The notes beneath the pieces are model-generated. The model was given only the letters and a program-made list of their open reading frames with translations. It was not told the origin of the DNA and ran no database searches. Shown one piece after another: positions 11,189 to 21,871 of a stretch of DNA of 64,000 nt. Location of the stretch: contig MU863966.1 of assembly GCA_033296885.1 (NCBI GenBank), positions 86,894 to 150,893 of the forward strand, given 5' to 3'. The DNA comes from Triangularia verruculosa (taxonomy: Eukaryota > Ascomycota > Sordariomycetes > Sordariales > Podosporaceae). A program made the translations under genes and the position numbers. The stretch's first letter is position 1. Every line of letters begins with the position of its first letter.

Positions 11189-13131
11189 GCTGCTTGCGAA
11201 GGAGGTGCTTTTGGTTTGGTATTGGAGTGATGTTTTTTCCATGGCTAATGACTTCTACTTCCGGGCTTTATCCTAATGAACATGTCCCCAATGACATGGG
11301 GAAGCATAAGGAGGTTATGTTCGGTTTTCTTTGCACTTTTTTACCCCTCATTGGAAGGCGCTTGGGCGCATGTTCTTTTTGGCACATATAATATGACCGG
11401 TTTATGTTTGCTTCATTGGCGAGGATTTCTGACTTGAAAAGGAATGGCATTTATATATATAAGATGAAGACTTATAGCCTTCGTTGACGAGGCCAGTGTT
11501 TATCGAGGGAAATATGAGATACCAATAGTTGATACCTAGCGTTCAGTTTGTTGTTGTTATGGCATGTCGAAAGGTCTGTACATGAACCATAGAAGAACGG
11601 AGGCTATACAGAGAAGAGGTGATAGAGACATGGCCGGTACCTGGACCCGACTTATATACTTAGCACAGTGATTCGAATCCAATGCTATCATCAAACGAGC
11701 CACTGGTTTGTACTTGTGTTTGTGCAAGAGGACGGCCTACTTGTGAGCTACGGTGAAGTTGGATTATTCTCTCCAGGATGTGTCGGCTAGGGATGGTATG
11801 CCTTCTGCAACTGTTCGATCAAGCTCTCTGAGTACATTTATTTGCCTGAACCAAAGCATGTTTTATCTCGCATGTCTACGTACAAGGTTCCATCAGATGG
11901 TGGTGAGGCTATTCACAGGTGGATCTGTGCATTCGAAGTGGATTACACTATGCACAAACGACCCTGCAGACAGGACAGAGCCAAGTTTACCCATGATAAG
12001 TGGGCTCTTCCTGATAGGCAGGCACATATGGACGTGAAGAAGTGTGCAAACGTGATGCTACCTTGCAGGTTTTGAGTCGACTGATCTGGTGGTGTGTGGT
12101 TGTCAGTGTGTCGGTGATGTCGTGTGGCTCGCAAACGTCATCGGTTATCCGTTGTGTGAACACGATTCGTTCTGGAAGAAGCAAGAAGAAGAGAGTGGAT
12201 TTTCGAGGGGCAGACCAACCTAACAAGGATGCTGACGGGGCGAAACGGCGCGTCACCAGGAGTCACCAAAAAGCATGTGAAATCCATTATGGGCTAGAAC
12301 GCAAAGGGCAGAAGCAGGCCAAGAGCCACGTACCGGAGAGAGGGGACAGCGGACAGGGAACAGGGGAGAGCCACGGCACGTCAAAGTGCTACGCTGGAGT
12401 TGGATACAAGTTGTTTTTAAAATCAAGGGGGCTTATCGCAATGGCGAAAAGATGAAGATTGATATCTACACTACGGAGAGAAGAAGAGTGCTGTGAAGGA
12501 AGATTACCGACTATGCAAAAGAACAAATTGTGGCAGATCGGCAAGCTCGCTGATAGGCTGGTGGCTATCCTGCTTTTGGAGGGGGGGCTGCTGGGCAATG
12601 ATCTCATCATCTTGATGTGGTGCTTGCGTGCCGGCCGTTTGAACGAGAGAGAGAATTTGGTGGGGCACAGCTGTGCCAAAACTGCATTGCCCCCCATTAT
12701 GCTATCATAACCAAGCTCTATCCATGGATGTTATCAGCAGTGAGGGCATCGGGTCGGATCAGTGGGCGCACCGTGTGTAGTATAAGCAGCAACCTGGAAG
12801 CAACCTGGTGTCTCAAGCTCCTCCCACCCGCGTCATTCCTCCACTTTGCTTTCCCTCCTCCTCTAAATTCTTCCTGCAATCCTCAGACCCGTTTCCCGCA
12901 ACCCCAACCAAAATTCATCTTTCTGCCACAAAGAAACCACATCATCGACCAGCTTTGTTGCAACTCTACACCTCCCAATAGCTTCCTCAGCGCACACCAC
13001 CGACCACTTGTGCGTTTTCTCCGCCCTCCAGTCGAAAGCTCCCCTCCCACACTCGACCATTTCCCGAACACCTCTCTTGACAGCTGCCGAAATACGACTA
13101 ATCCCCGCGCAACGACATCATATCCAGCAAA
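11189..13131. other. Intergenic, no gene seen
   Basis: This contains the 3' end of the TBC gene and the upstream region of the reticulon gene. From about 12800 to 13130 the plus strand is C/T-rich and lacks ATG apart from short upstream frames, as expected for a leader. The frame at 12042-12455 has no domain or coding signature that I recognise and I do not call it. Confidence 0.5.
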
Positions 13132-14488
13132 ATGGCCGACTATGCGAACGGACATGCAAACGGCAATCCCAACGTGGATGCCCTCAAGAACAGTAAGGTT
13201 AGTAGGATACTTTTTTTACTCCAATGGTGCTTATCGCCTTGGCTCACGGCAATCAGCTAACACAAATCCCAGTGTTCCACACAGTTCAACGATGTTTGAT
13301 CCCGACGGTCTGTAACTAAAACTGACCCTAACCGCTGTAGACATTGCTGCCACCTACAACAATGTCACCAACGGTAAGATACTGTCCCTGCCATCTTGTA
13401 GAAAACAAACGCTGACCTCATTATTCTCGCAGGCCCAGTAGCTCAGAACATCAAGGCTGAGGGTGTGAGAACCACTGATGAGCTGTCCAACTTGGCCAAC
13501 TCTCGCCGCCCTCCCTCGTACACTGCGGCCACCGGCCAGCCGCTTACACATTACCATTCGTTTTTCTCCGAGCTCCTGTCATGGAAGAACCCTCGTATGT
13601 TTGAGTGCGTCATTTGAATGAAACAGGATGTCGGTACTGATAAGGAATCCCAGGGGCTTCCGGCATTGCCTATCTCACAATCATCTCGTTGATCTTCTCG
13701 GTTAGATACCTTGATGTTCTCCGCTGGGGGTTCAAGCTCACCTGGATGGCTCTCGGTGTCACCATTGCCGCCGAGGTTGCTGGAAAGGCCATCTTGAACA
13801 ACGGCTTTGCCACCCAGCTTCGTCCTCGCAAATACTACACCGTCCCACGAGAGACCCTTGATGCCGTTATTGGCGATGTCAACGAGCTCATCAACTTTGG
13901 TGTTATCGAGGCTCAACGCATCCTTTTCGCTGAGAATGTCTGGGCTTCCGCTGCGGTATGTCCTCGCCCTTCTTCCCATGTCCCTTACGAGCTCTCCCAG
14001 AGCTATGGCGTCAAAAGACCTTACTAACTCACTCAAACTAGGTCGCCCTTGGCGCTTTCATCTCCTACTATTTGGTCAAAGTTGTCCCTTACTGGGGTCT
14101 TGCTCTGATCGCCACCTCCATTGTCTTCTTCGCGCCCCTTGTTTACACCACCAACCAGGAGCTTATCGACAGCCAGCTTCGGCACGCTGGTGAGATTATC
14201 AACGACCAGACCGAGCAGATCCGCTCCTTGGTGCAGAAGAACACAGAGCAGGCTACACAAGTTACCAAGCAGTACATGGGTGACTACACTGCGAAGGCTC
14301 AGTCGTTGATCAAGGGTGCTGTTGGTCAGGAGGATGGCCACAAGTCCGAGCTCAAGCCGACCGACTTCCCCAGTGCCCCCAAGGAGGATTTCAAGAGCTC
14401 CGAGCCCGTAGTCTCCAAGGATATCAAGTCGGAGCCCATTGTCCCCCCTACCAAGGCCGGCGAGGAGGAGCCTTTGATTGCGGCTTAA
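13132..14488 (+). CDS. rtn1: Reticulon-like ER-shaping protein
   Basis: Five exons: 13132-13192, 13341-13373, 13433-13594, 13654-13955 and 14042-14488, about 334 residues. The second exon is only 33 nt and the first intron is the least certain, because GTAAGG at 13193 and GTTAGT at 13199 both could serve as donor. The reticulon homology domain begins at about residue 75 (HYHSFFSELLSWKNP) and has two long hydrophobic hairpins: one around IAYLTIISLIFSVRYLDVLRW, the other around YYLVKVVPYWGLALIATSIV. The hydrophilic linker between them carries the NELINFG segment. The tail is helical then Lys/Glu-rich. Reticulons insert as wedges into the tubular ER membrane and bend it. Confidence 0.9.
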
Positions 14489-15266
14489 ACGAGCACTGCT
14501 ACCCTCTAGTTAGGGGAGTCTCTTCTGTGCTCCAGTACTCGCCCGCACTTGTTCTACGTCTTGGGCTGGCTGGGCAAGTGTCGATCAACGTCAAAATCCG
14601 ACAAACCTGTGTGCGAATATCTCTAGCGCGGGACGGGACACGGAACGGTTGGACGGTACAAAGAATGGAACTTTTCTTATGGGACAGGGTGATCATGGGT
14701 GTTCTCCTAGGTGTTTTCTTTTCCGCAGTAGTTTTCAATATGCTACTGGTGCTCTTATTCCCGGGTTATTTTTCTCTTGGGCTTGTTAGGATGAGGAGTG
14801 ATTGTTGAATGCATGGATGCTTTTTCCTGTTCTGTGTTATGATTCGTTATGAATGTGGGCAAAAATGATATGGGGGTTGGTAGTGGTTGGGCTGTAATAC
14901 AAGTAACGTTTCTTAAAATAATTACTGATATCGAGTGTCTTTTGACAGTGAGAAACAGCAAAGTAATGTCTGTTCTATTCTGTGATATGGTATTACGTTT
15001 CTCATCAGATGATTAGTGAACGACATACATAGGTAGGTGGTCTATAGTAGCGAATGTGATATCAAGTATCAGAAAGATTTACTCCTTGACGCCAATTGTT
15101 GTACAGTTCCCGACGCAAAATAGTACCCAAATATTTGAACTTCTTGAACTCCATAACGATGCATATTAGCGAATGACGGTTGGTGTTGTAGCGACAGGAC
15201 AAGCTCGGCCAACTGGGTAACAGCAGGTTCACTCAATGGTTGTTATCGGTCAACAAGGCGAAAGCT
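14489..15266. other. Intergenic between convergent genes
   Basis: These are the 3' ends of the reticulon gene (plus) and the SUR7-like gene (minus). The sequence is moderately A+T-rich with a TAGGTAGGT motif at about 15031. No gene seen. Confidence 0.55.
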
Positions 15267-15359
15267 TTACTGCTGTTGATAGTATTCCTTGCTCGGTCTC
15301 CCGTCATTGACCTGCGGCGGCGGAAGGTACATGTCATGCTGCTGCTGCTGCTGCTGTGG

Positions 15360-15396
<37 letters not shown>

Positions 15397-16720
15397 CCTT
15401 GAGGTCCATCAAAATCAACCTGCTGCATCTGGTCCTGGCCGTCCTGAGCGCCGTAGTAGCTGCCTCGTTCAGAAGGGGGGTAGTTCCCCTGCATGATGGG
15501 GTACTGGCCGCGGGCGACGTGCTTTTGCTCGTCGAGGTCCGAGTCGGTCTCGGACCGGTCGCCGCTGATGTGTCGGGACTTGTACCAGGCGTACGCCAGG
15601 CAGGCGAGGCCGATGGTGGAAAGCACGGCGGTGGCCCAGATGAGAAAGTAGAGCCACGGGGAGGTGGCGGCCGAGAGGCCGAACTTGGCGCCGTCTTGGT
15701 TGACTGCGTTTTTGATCTTTTCGGCGGCGGCGGTGAGGCCCAGCGTGCCGATCCCGGCGAGGAACCAGCCTATGCCGAGGCAGACGAGGGTCGGCAGGAT
15801 GAGGGTGGTCTCAAAGGCGGCGAGGGCGGGGACGAAGGCGGCGGCGAGGATGGCGGTCGAGCCGAGGAAGGCGAGCGCCAGGAAGATGATGGAGACGAGG
15901 AAGAAGAAGCCCATGGCGGCGAGGGCGCGGGGAATGAGGTCGAGGGCGTCCTGGATGGTGTCGATCAGGCCGACGTCCGAGAGCTTGAACTTGAAGGGGC
16001 CGACGTTGAGGGATGTGTCGAGGGACTTGGAGAGGTCGGTCTGCTCGACGACGAACTTCTTGGTGCACTTTTCGACGTCTGGCTCGGCGGCCGGGTCGGA
16101 GAAGAGAGGCAGGTACATGCCCTCGCACATGGCGCCGATGTGGATGGAATAGTACTCTTTCAGGCCGATGGCTTTGGCGACGCTGCCGAGGGCCTTGTCG
16201 ACGAGGTCCTGACCGAGCTGGATGGCTTTGTCGGCCACCTTGGCGCCCTCTTCGCAGGCCTTGCCGACGCCGTCACCCACTGCGTTGGAGGCACCGTTGA
16301 GAGCCTTTTTGGCGTCGTCTTTGGCTTTCTGACCGCCAAATAACCCGCCTATTTCGCCCGCTACATCGCCAACAGCATTACCAGCGTCGGTGACGGCGTC
16401 GTCGGCTTTGTCACAGGCGCCTTGGGCAGCTTCTTGGACATTGGGGGCCTTGATGAGGTTCTTGCCAAAGGTCGACATGTTGAACTTGGGCGGTGTTTCT
16501 GTCAGTATCATCAGGGGATAATGGGATGAATAGGGGGGGTGGGGGGCAAAGCTGAACTCACATTGATCACGCTCAACCCTTCAATATAATTTGGCGAGCT
16601 CCCTGCGGACAACGCAATAGCAAGAAAAACAAAAGCGAAAAAGGAGCACGCCACGGGCGCAATCCTGAGTACCGTGTCTACCATACCACCACCACCACCA
16701 CCTGCGCTGAAGCCTCTCAT
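15267..16720 (-). CDS. SUR7/PalI-family four-TM plasma-membrane protein with polyglutamine tail
   Basis: Exon 1 is 16720-16562 and exon 2 is 16484-15267, about 458 residues. The 77-nt intron (GTGAGT...CCCAAG) joins SVIN to FNMSTF in frame. TM1 (about 19-36, VACSFFAFVFLAIALSAG) is followed by a long external loop with an Ala/Asp/Gly-rich amphipathic segment and the Cys-bearing motif IHIGAMCEG with a second Cys in EKCTKK, the usual position of the SUR7/claudin-like loop. Three further membrane spans follow (about AAMGFFFLVSIIFLALAFLG, LILPTLVCLGIGWFLAG and PWLYFLIWATAVLSTIGL). The cytosolic tail is acidic then polyglutamine and ends EYYQQQ. Such proteins sit in eisosome/MCC domains or in pH-sensing complexes; which applies is not decided by sequence. 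Confidence 0.75.
15338..15396 (-). repeat. Polyglutamine-coding trinucleotide tract
   Basis: On the plus strand it is a GCT/CTG run (15338-15357) followed by a nearly pure GTT/TTG run (15361-15396). On the coding minus strand these are CAA and CAG codons encoding about 19 Gln with one interruption in the C-terminal tail of the SUR7-like protein. The pure part is likely length-polymorphic. Confidence 0.9.
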
Positions 16721-17882
16721 TTTGTTTAGGGTTTAAAAAGGAACGTAAGTAAGGAGGGAACCTGCCCCTGATCTTTTGAAAAGCAAAGTCAAGGAACGAC
16801 TGGCACTGTAAGTGCAAAAGGAAAGGAGAGTAAAGCCGCTAGGGCTATGAAGAAACAGAGAGGCAAGAAAAAGGAAAGGAAGTTGTTGTATGTCTTCAAC
16901 AACGGATGGTGAGACAAGAGAGAGGAAAAAGGTGATGTGAAACCTGTCGGCAAAGATCATCTAATATACAGCGTCAGCATCCCATGCCCGAATGTAAGCC
17001 GGCCAAGTCAGTAACAGCTACGGTGGTCCATAGCTGGCTGTTCTAATCCCATAGGGCGGATACGCCATGGTCACCCAAGGGCAACGCGGGAGCAAAACAA
17101 ATGCGGGTTGTGGTCGTGGCTGGAAGGCCGGCCATGATGGTCAGATGCGGCTCTTCTGATGAGACGATGTGGTGGAAGATTGGCAAAAGGCTGTAGTGAG
17201 AAGAAGTGAAGGATAGGTCAATGTGGTAGCGACAACCAGGCCAGGAGGCCACGTCAAGTACCTAGGCTCAAGCTGGGGACTGAGAGGTTGCTTGGTCTTT
17301 ACTATGGCTGGAAAGATACTCGTAAGTGTGAGATGACTGTCAAAGAAACCTAGGTTGAGCGGGCTTCGGTGCGAGCTGCGCCCCCTGTGCCTTCGAAGAG
17401 TTGGGGTCATAGATCCACCTGACCAATGAAAGGATCAGGAAGTTTGCGAGGAGTTTGTTAGTTCTCCAGCTGCCACTTTGTAAAGTGCTTGGCCGCCCGT
17501 TTCCAACCAATGTCTTAAAACCATCAATTGCCTTTGCCGAGTTTTGTCGTGGGTCTCCGACCGGGGCGCCGACCCAGAGCGCAGCCCGGTCCCGCTTTTC
17601 TCGATCGACGCCGGCTCGCAGTTGCTCGGTCTCGGCAGGGGTCCGATGTGGGGTTCCAAGCTTCACATGGGATTTCGAGGAGACATGCATTTAAACCCTT
17701 GATCTGTCGGCACTTTATTCATGCCATCTGCTTATCCGTTTGAGGACCAAGCAAAGAAAGAGGAACAGGCAACAGAGGGGCGCAAAATCATGGTGTATTC
17801 AAAATCGTGAAATGTCATTATATGTGCAAAGCGACGCTATAGTACAGTCAAAAAAAGCCAATCCTTCTCATCTCCCTGCCCT
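16721..17882. other. Intergenic, no gene seen
   Basis: This lies between the SUR7-like gene start and the nitronate monooxygenase stop, both on the minus strand. It holds the promoter and leader of the SUR7-like gene (C/T-rich on the minus strand) and the 3' end of the next gene. Short frames are not protein-like. Confidence 0.5.
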
Positions 17883-19215
17883 CTAGAGCCTGGGCAGGCT
17901 GACGAGCTGAGCGTTACCCCTCTTGATGACGGCAACGGCATCGTTGACAAACTCATCAACGATCTCCTTGGCAGACTTCTCCTCGTTGACAACGGCGGCG
18001 CACTTGCCCATAAGGTGGGGCATGAGCGAGTCGAGGAGATCATCAACATCAACCTCGGCGTTATCGGGGGTAGAGGCGGCGACGAGTCCAATCTTCTTGA
18101 GGTCGGCAATGGATGGGACTTCACCGGCCATGAGCTTATCAAGGTCAACCTCGTGGGGGAGCTTGCCCTGGGCGAGGCACTGCTTGAGTTCGACAACACG
18201 GTCCTCCTCCCAGTTTACAATGTAGGGGTTGGCGCGCACACGCATGGGGCGACCAGTAAAGATGGTGGTGCGAATGTTATCATCGAAGCCAGAGGTACGG
18301 ACAGCCTCCTTGTGGGCCTTGGGAGCGCCAGCCTCCTTGGAGAGGACGAAACGAGTACCAACCCAGACACCGCTAGCGCCCATCATGAGGGCAGAGGCGA
18401 GGAGCTGGCCATTCCAGATACCACCGGCAGCAACGACCTGGACGGGCTTGCCAGTCAATGGCGACTTGTGGCCCTTGACGAGCTCGGCAACGGTAGGGAT
18501 AAGGACGGTGGTGGGAGTGTCACCGGTGTGACCACCACCCTCACCACCCTGGGCGCAGATGATATCGACACCGAGGTCGAGGCACTTCTTAACGTGCTTG
18601 GGGTGACCGATCATGTTCATGTAGAGAATGCCGTTCTTGTGGAGCTTCTCGACGACGTGCTTGGGGGGGACACCGACGGCGGAAACGAAGAGCTTGGCAC
18701 CGGACTCAATGATGATGTCAATCAGCTCGTCGAGCTTGCCCTTGGTGTAGTCGTAGCTGCAGAAGAATGCACGTTAGCAACTCAACGAGGCAAGATGGTT
18801 CGCCACGGGGAAGTGACCTACTTGGTCTTGCGGGCGTTGCCGCCAACTTGGGGAAGAAGGAGATCGACACCGAATGGAGCCTTCTTGTCGACGAGGTGCT
18901 TCTTGATCTCATCGATCTGTTCCCTGAGCATCTCGGGGGTGTAGCTGATACCACCAAGAACACCCATACCGCCGGCATTGGTGACGGCCGCCGCCAGCTT
19001 GGGGCCAGCGGCGACGTTCATGCCGGCGAGGAGGATGGGGTGCTTGATCCCGAAGAGATCGGTGATGTCGGTGCGGATCTGCTCTGTATAACGCAAAGAT
19101 CGTGTTAGCGCTCGAGTTGTTCCAATGCGCCGAAGGTATCAAACAAGGCCGCGGAAGGGTCGGGAGCCCATGTGTGGGGGAACCAGAGGGAGGTCAACTT
19201 ACGAGGAGAGGCCAT
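17883..19215 (-). CDS. Nitronate monooxygenase (2-nitropropane dioxygenase family)
   Basis: Three exons: 19215-19203 (13 nt), 19083-18822 and 18756-17883, about 382 residues. Introns are GTAAGT...TATACAG and GTAGGT...TCTGCAG. The 13-nt first exon is needed because the homologous frame has no ATG before FGIKHPILLAGM. The protein is a TIM-barrel FMN enzyme: HPILLAGMN near the N-terminus, the GGM/GGI glycine pattern, an AQGGEGGGHTGD phosphate-binding loop with the His, VVAAGGIWNG, and GASGVWVGTRF. Members oxidise toxic alkyl nitronates such as propionate-3-nitronate using FMN and oxygen. The C-terminal Ala-rich extension (about residues 310-382) is longer than in bacterial forms. Substrate is inferred from the family only. 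Confidence 0.85.
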
Positions 19216-20129
19216 GGTGACTGTTGACTGCTGCGAATACTCCAAAAGAGAAATAGTATCAGGTGTTGTTGAAAAGAGAAAAAAAAAGTAGAAAACCTCG
19301 CTGCTGGAAAACAAAGAATGACAGAACGGAAGCACGAGGAGGACGGTCAGTTATCAATCAGTTGGGTCTGGGAAACCACACGCATCTTGGAATCTGGGGT
19401 ACGCGGAGGCTTGGCCATGATCGCTGCTGAGCCGAGGTTGCCCGCGCCCCTACGCTAAGCTTTTTTAGGCGATCATGGGGACGCTGGGGGCTTTCGGCTG
19501 CGCGACCGCAATGCGGAGGTCAAAGACAGACCGAGGCATCGGTTCGGTTTTTGGCCTCGTTAAAAGTGTGATTGTCAAGTCACCCAGCGGTGCGCTGAAT
19601 GGATGAATAATGCTCTGGCAACTTGCAAGACGAGGCGCTGAGGTGGTTTACTAAAACGAGGATTGACGCTTCAAAGACCTCGACCAACGGCGACCAGACC
19701 AGGCGTTTCAACGTCGACGGTTAGAACGGGGAAGGGCTTCAGAGGTCAGGTCTCAAGACGAAAAATGGTTCCCACATGTCAGTCTGGTTCCGTCTTTCAT
19801 TGGCGTCGGCTGTCTCCGAGTCCCTGCAACGTCCGCTCGTTTGCCACAACAGCCAGAAATTCCATCTACGGGGAGTCGGAAATCTTCAGGCCCAGTGCTC
19901 TGGAATTGAATGCATGACCCGGAGTTGAACCCGAGACACCACCACAACCGCCTGGTCGTTGTTGCTCCAATGGCAACTGAGAATCCTTGAACGGATAAGG
20001 TCAGCCGCGCCTTCAACCCTAACCCTCTTTTCTCTTTTCCAAGTATTGGTGGAGACTCCGAAAGTCGGGTCGTTTAGAACTCAGTGAGCCATCTCAACTT
20101 CGGTGACTTCACAGTGCGGCAGAATACCT
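19216..20129. other. Intergenic, divergent promoters
   Basis: This is the region upstream of both the nitronate monooxygenase (minus) and the folate gene (plus). It holds the telobox-like element at 20015-20026. The stretch 19380-19900 has several short frames of no recognisable character. No gene seen. Confidence 0.55.
20015..20026 (+). promoter_or_regulatory. Telobox-like AACCCTAACCCT element
   Basis: AACCCTAACCCT lies 104 bp upstream of the folate gene start, next to a CTCTTTTCTC pyrimidine run. AACCCTAA is a known promoter element of ribosomal-protein and growth genes in plants and some fungi. A role here is inference. A similar copy sits at about 557-568. Confidence 0.4.
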
Positions 20130-21871
20130 ATGAAGGGCTTCACACTTATCGTTGGGAAGCAATTGAGCCAAACCCGCTTGTTTTCACCCAGGGTCAGATA
20201 TGTATGCTCTTCCTGCCGAAACCTGCGCGTGAGCAGGATTGAGCAGAGACAATTTTCGCAGACAGCACCCGCTCCAGCTGACTTGTTGACCTTCAAAAAA
20301 TACACCCTGCCACGCGACTTCAAGCCAAAGGAAGTAAACCTGCCCGCCAAGATGACCAGCCCTCCCCCACCAGACCCAGCGCGGAAGCGGCTGGCATATA
20401 TTGCTCTGGGGAGCAACTTGGGGGATCGTATTGGCTGGATAGAGAAGGCGTGCGCAGAGCTGGATGCGCGGGGCATCAGGGTCAAGCGGACAAGCTGCCT
20501 GTGGGAAACGGAGCCCATGTATGTGCTAGACCAGGATAGATTCGTCAACGGTGTCTGCGAGGTACGTTTAGTCCGTCCCTTGTCCAGCCAGATCAGGAAC
20601 TAAAGGATATCTCAGGTTGAGACAACGCTTGAGCCACTTGCCCTTCTGGATGCTCTCCAAGACATTGAGAACTCCCTCGGCCGCAAAAAGATCATCGACA
20701 AGGGCCCGCGTAACATCGACTTGGACATTCTCCTCTATGACAACATCAAGTTCAACCATGAGCGCCTCACAATCCCTCATATTGGTATTCCAGAAAGAGA
20801 GTTTGTCTTGAGGCCATTGGCCGAGTAAGTTGTCCTTGAGCCGTTTTATCTTGGCACCCACCCCTGACTAACGACCGTTTCCACAGACTCATCCCAGGCA
20901 AGCCTATCGATCCCAACCGGCCATGGACCCTAACCCGGGACTATCTTGACGCCCTCCCTCCTACTGCCACCCCTATCACCACCATGACCCCTCTGTCGGC
21001 TCACCACCCCCCTATCATGGCCCTCAACCGGGCTAGGAAAACCCACGTAATGGGCATCCTCAACATGACCCCCGACTCCTTCTCAGACGGTGGGAAAAAC
21101 ATCTCCGCCGAAGAGTCAACTTTGGCATCCAACATACGATCATTTTTGGACGCTGGTGCGACCATGATCGACGTTGGAGGGCAGTCTACGGCCCCCAACG
21201 CCCCTGAAGTGTCCGTCGAAGAAGAACTCAACCGGGTCCTCCCGGCCATCAAGCTTATCCGCTCCCACTTCTCAGACAGACCGGTACTCATTAGCGTTGA
21301 CACATACCGAGCGTCTGTTGCCGAGGCTGCCGTTGCAGCCGGTGCTGATATCGTGAACGATGTCTCTGGTGGAAGCATGGATCCGGAAATGCTGCCCACT
21401 GTTGCGAGACTGGGGACCACAATCTGTCTGATGCATATGAGGGGAACGCCAGCAACGATGAACAGTCTTGCCGAGTATCCCGATGCAGAGGGAGGACTTA
21501 TCGGTGGCATTGCTAGGGAGTTGGTGGACAGGGTGGCAGCTGCGGAGGCGGCCGGCATCAGGCGTTGGAGGATCGTGCTTGACCCTGGATTGGGTTTTGC
21601 CAAGGTTGGGCGGCAGAATGTGGATGTTCTGAGGAACCTGGATGAGATGAGGTTCTGGCCTGGATTGCAAGGTTTGCCGTGGCTAGTTGGGTCCAGCAGA
21701 AAGAGCTTCATCGGAAGGGTCACAGGTGTCCCAACGCCAAAGGAACGGATCTGGGGCACGGCAGCTACGGTTGCGGCTGCTGTTCAGGGAGGAGCTGATG
21801 TTGTCAGAGTCCATGACGTTAGAGAAATGGCGCAAGTCGTGGCCATGGCGGATGCTATTTGGCGATATTGA
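20130..21871 (+). CDS. FOL1: Bifunctional folate enzyme: HPPK-dihydropteroate synthase, mitochondrial
   Basis: Exons 20130-20561, 20616-20824 and 20887-21871 give about 541 residues. The first 50 residues are basic and Ser/Thr-rich and end in RQFSQT, a typical mitochondrial presequence. The HPPK domain spans about 88-220: AYIALGSNLGDR, WETEPMYV, and the signature GPRNIDLDILLYD. The DHPS domain begins near 250 and shows both signatures, GILNMTPDSFSDGG and DVGGQSTAP, plus DIVNDVSGG and GSSRKSFIG for pterin and phosphate binding. The enzyme pyrophosphorylates hydroxymethyl-dihydropterin and condenses it with p-aminobenzoate to dihydropteroate, the sulfonamide target step. The dihydroneopterin aldolase domains present in yeast Fol1 are absent, so aldolase must be a separate gene elsewhere. 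Confidence 0.93.

Noticed and set aside
12042..12455. 137-residue plus-strand frame between the TBC and reticulon genes
   Set aside because: Composition is not protein-like, no domain or splice support, and it begins in ordinary intergenic DNA.
15240..16343. 367-residue plus-strand open frame
   Set aside because: Complement of the SUR7-like gene; Leu and Gly/Glu/Asp runs are the mirror of the Gln, Ala and Pro codons on the real strand.
19915..19950. tRNA-like T-arm string (GGGTTCAACTCCGGG on the minus strand)
   Set aside because: The T-stem does not pair properly, and there is no A box, anticodon arm or acceptor stem at the right distance.
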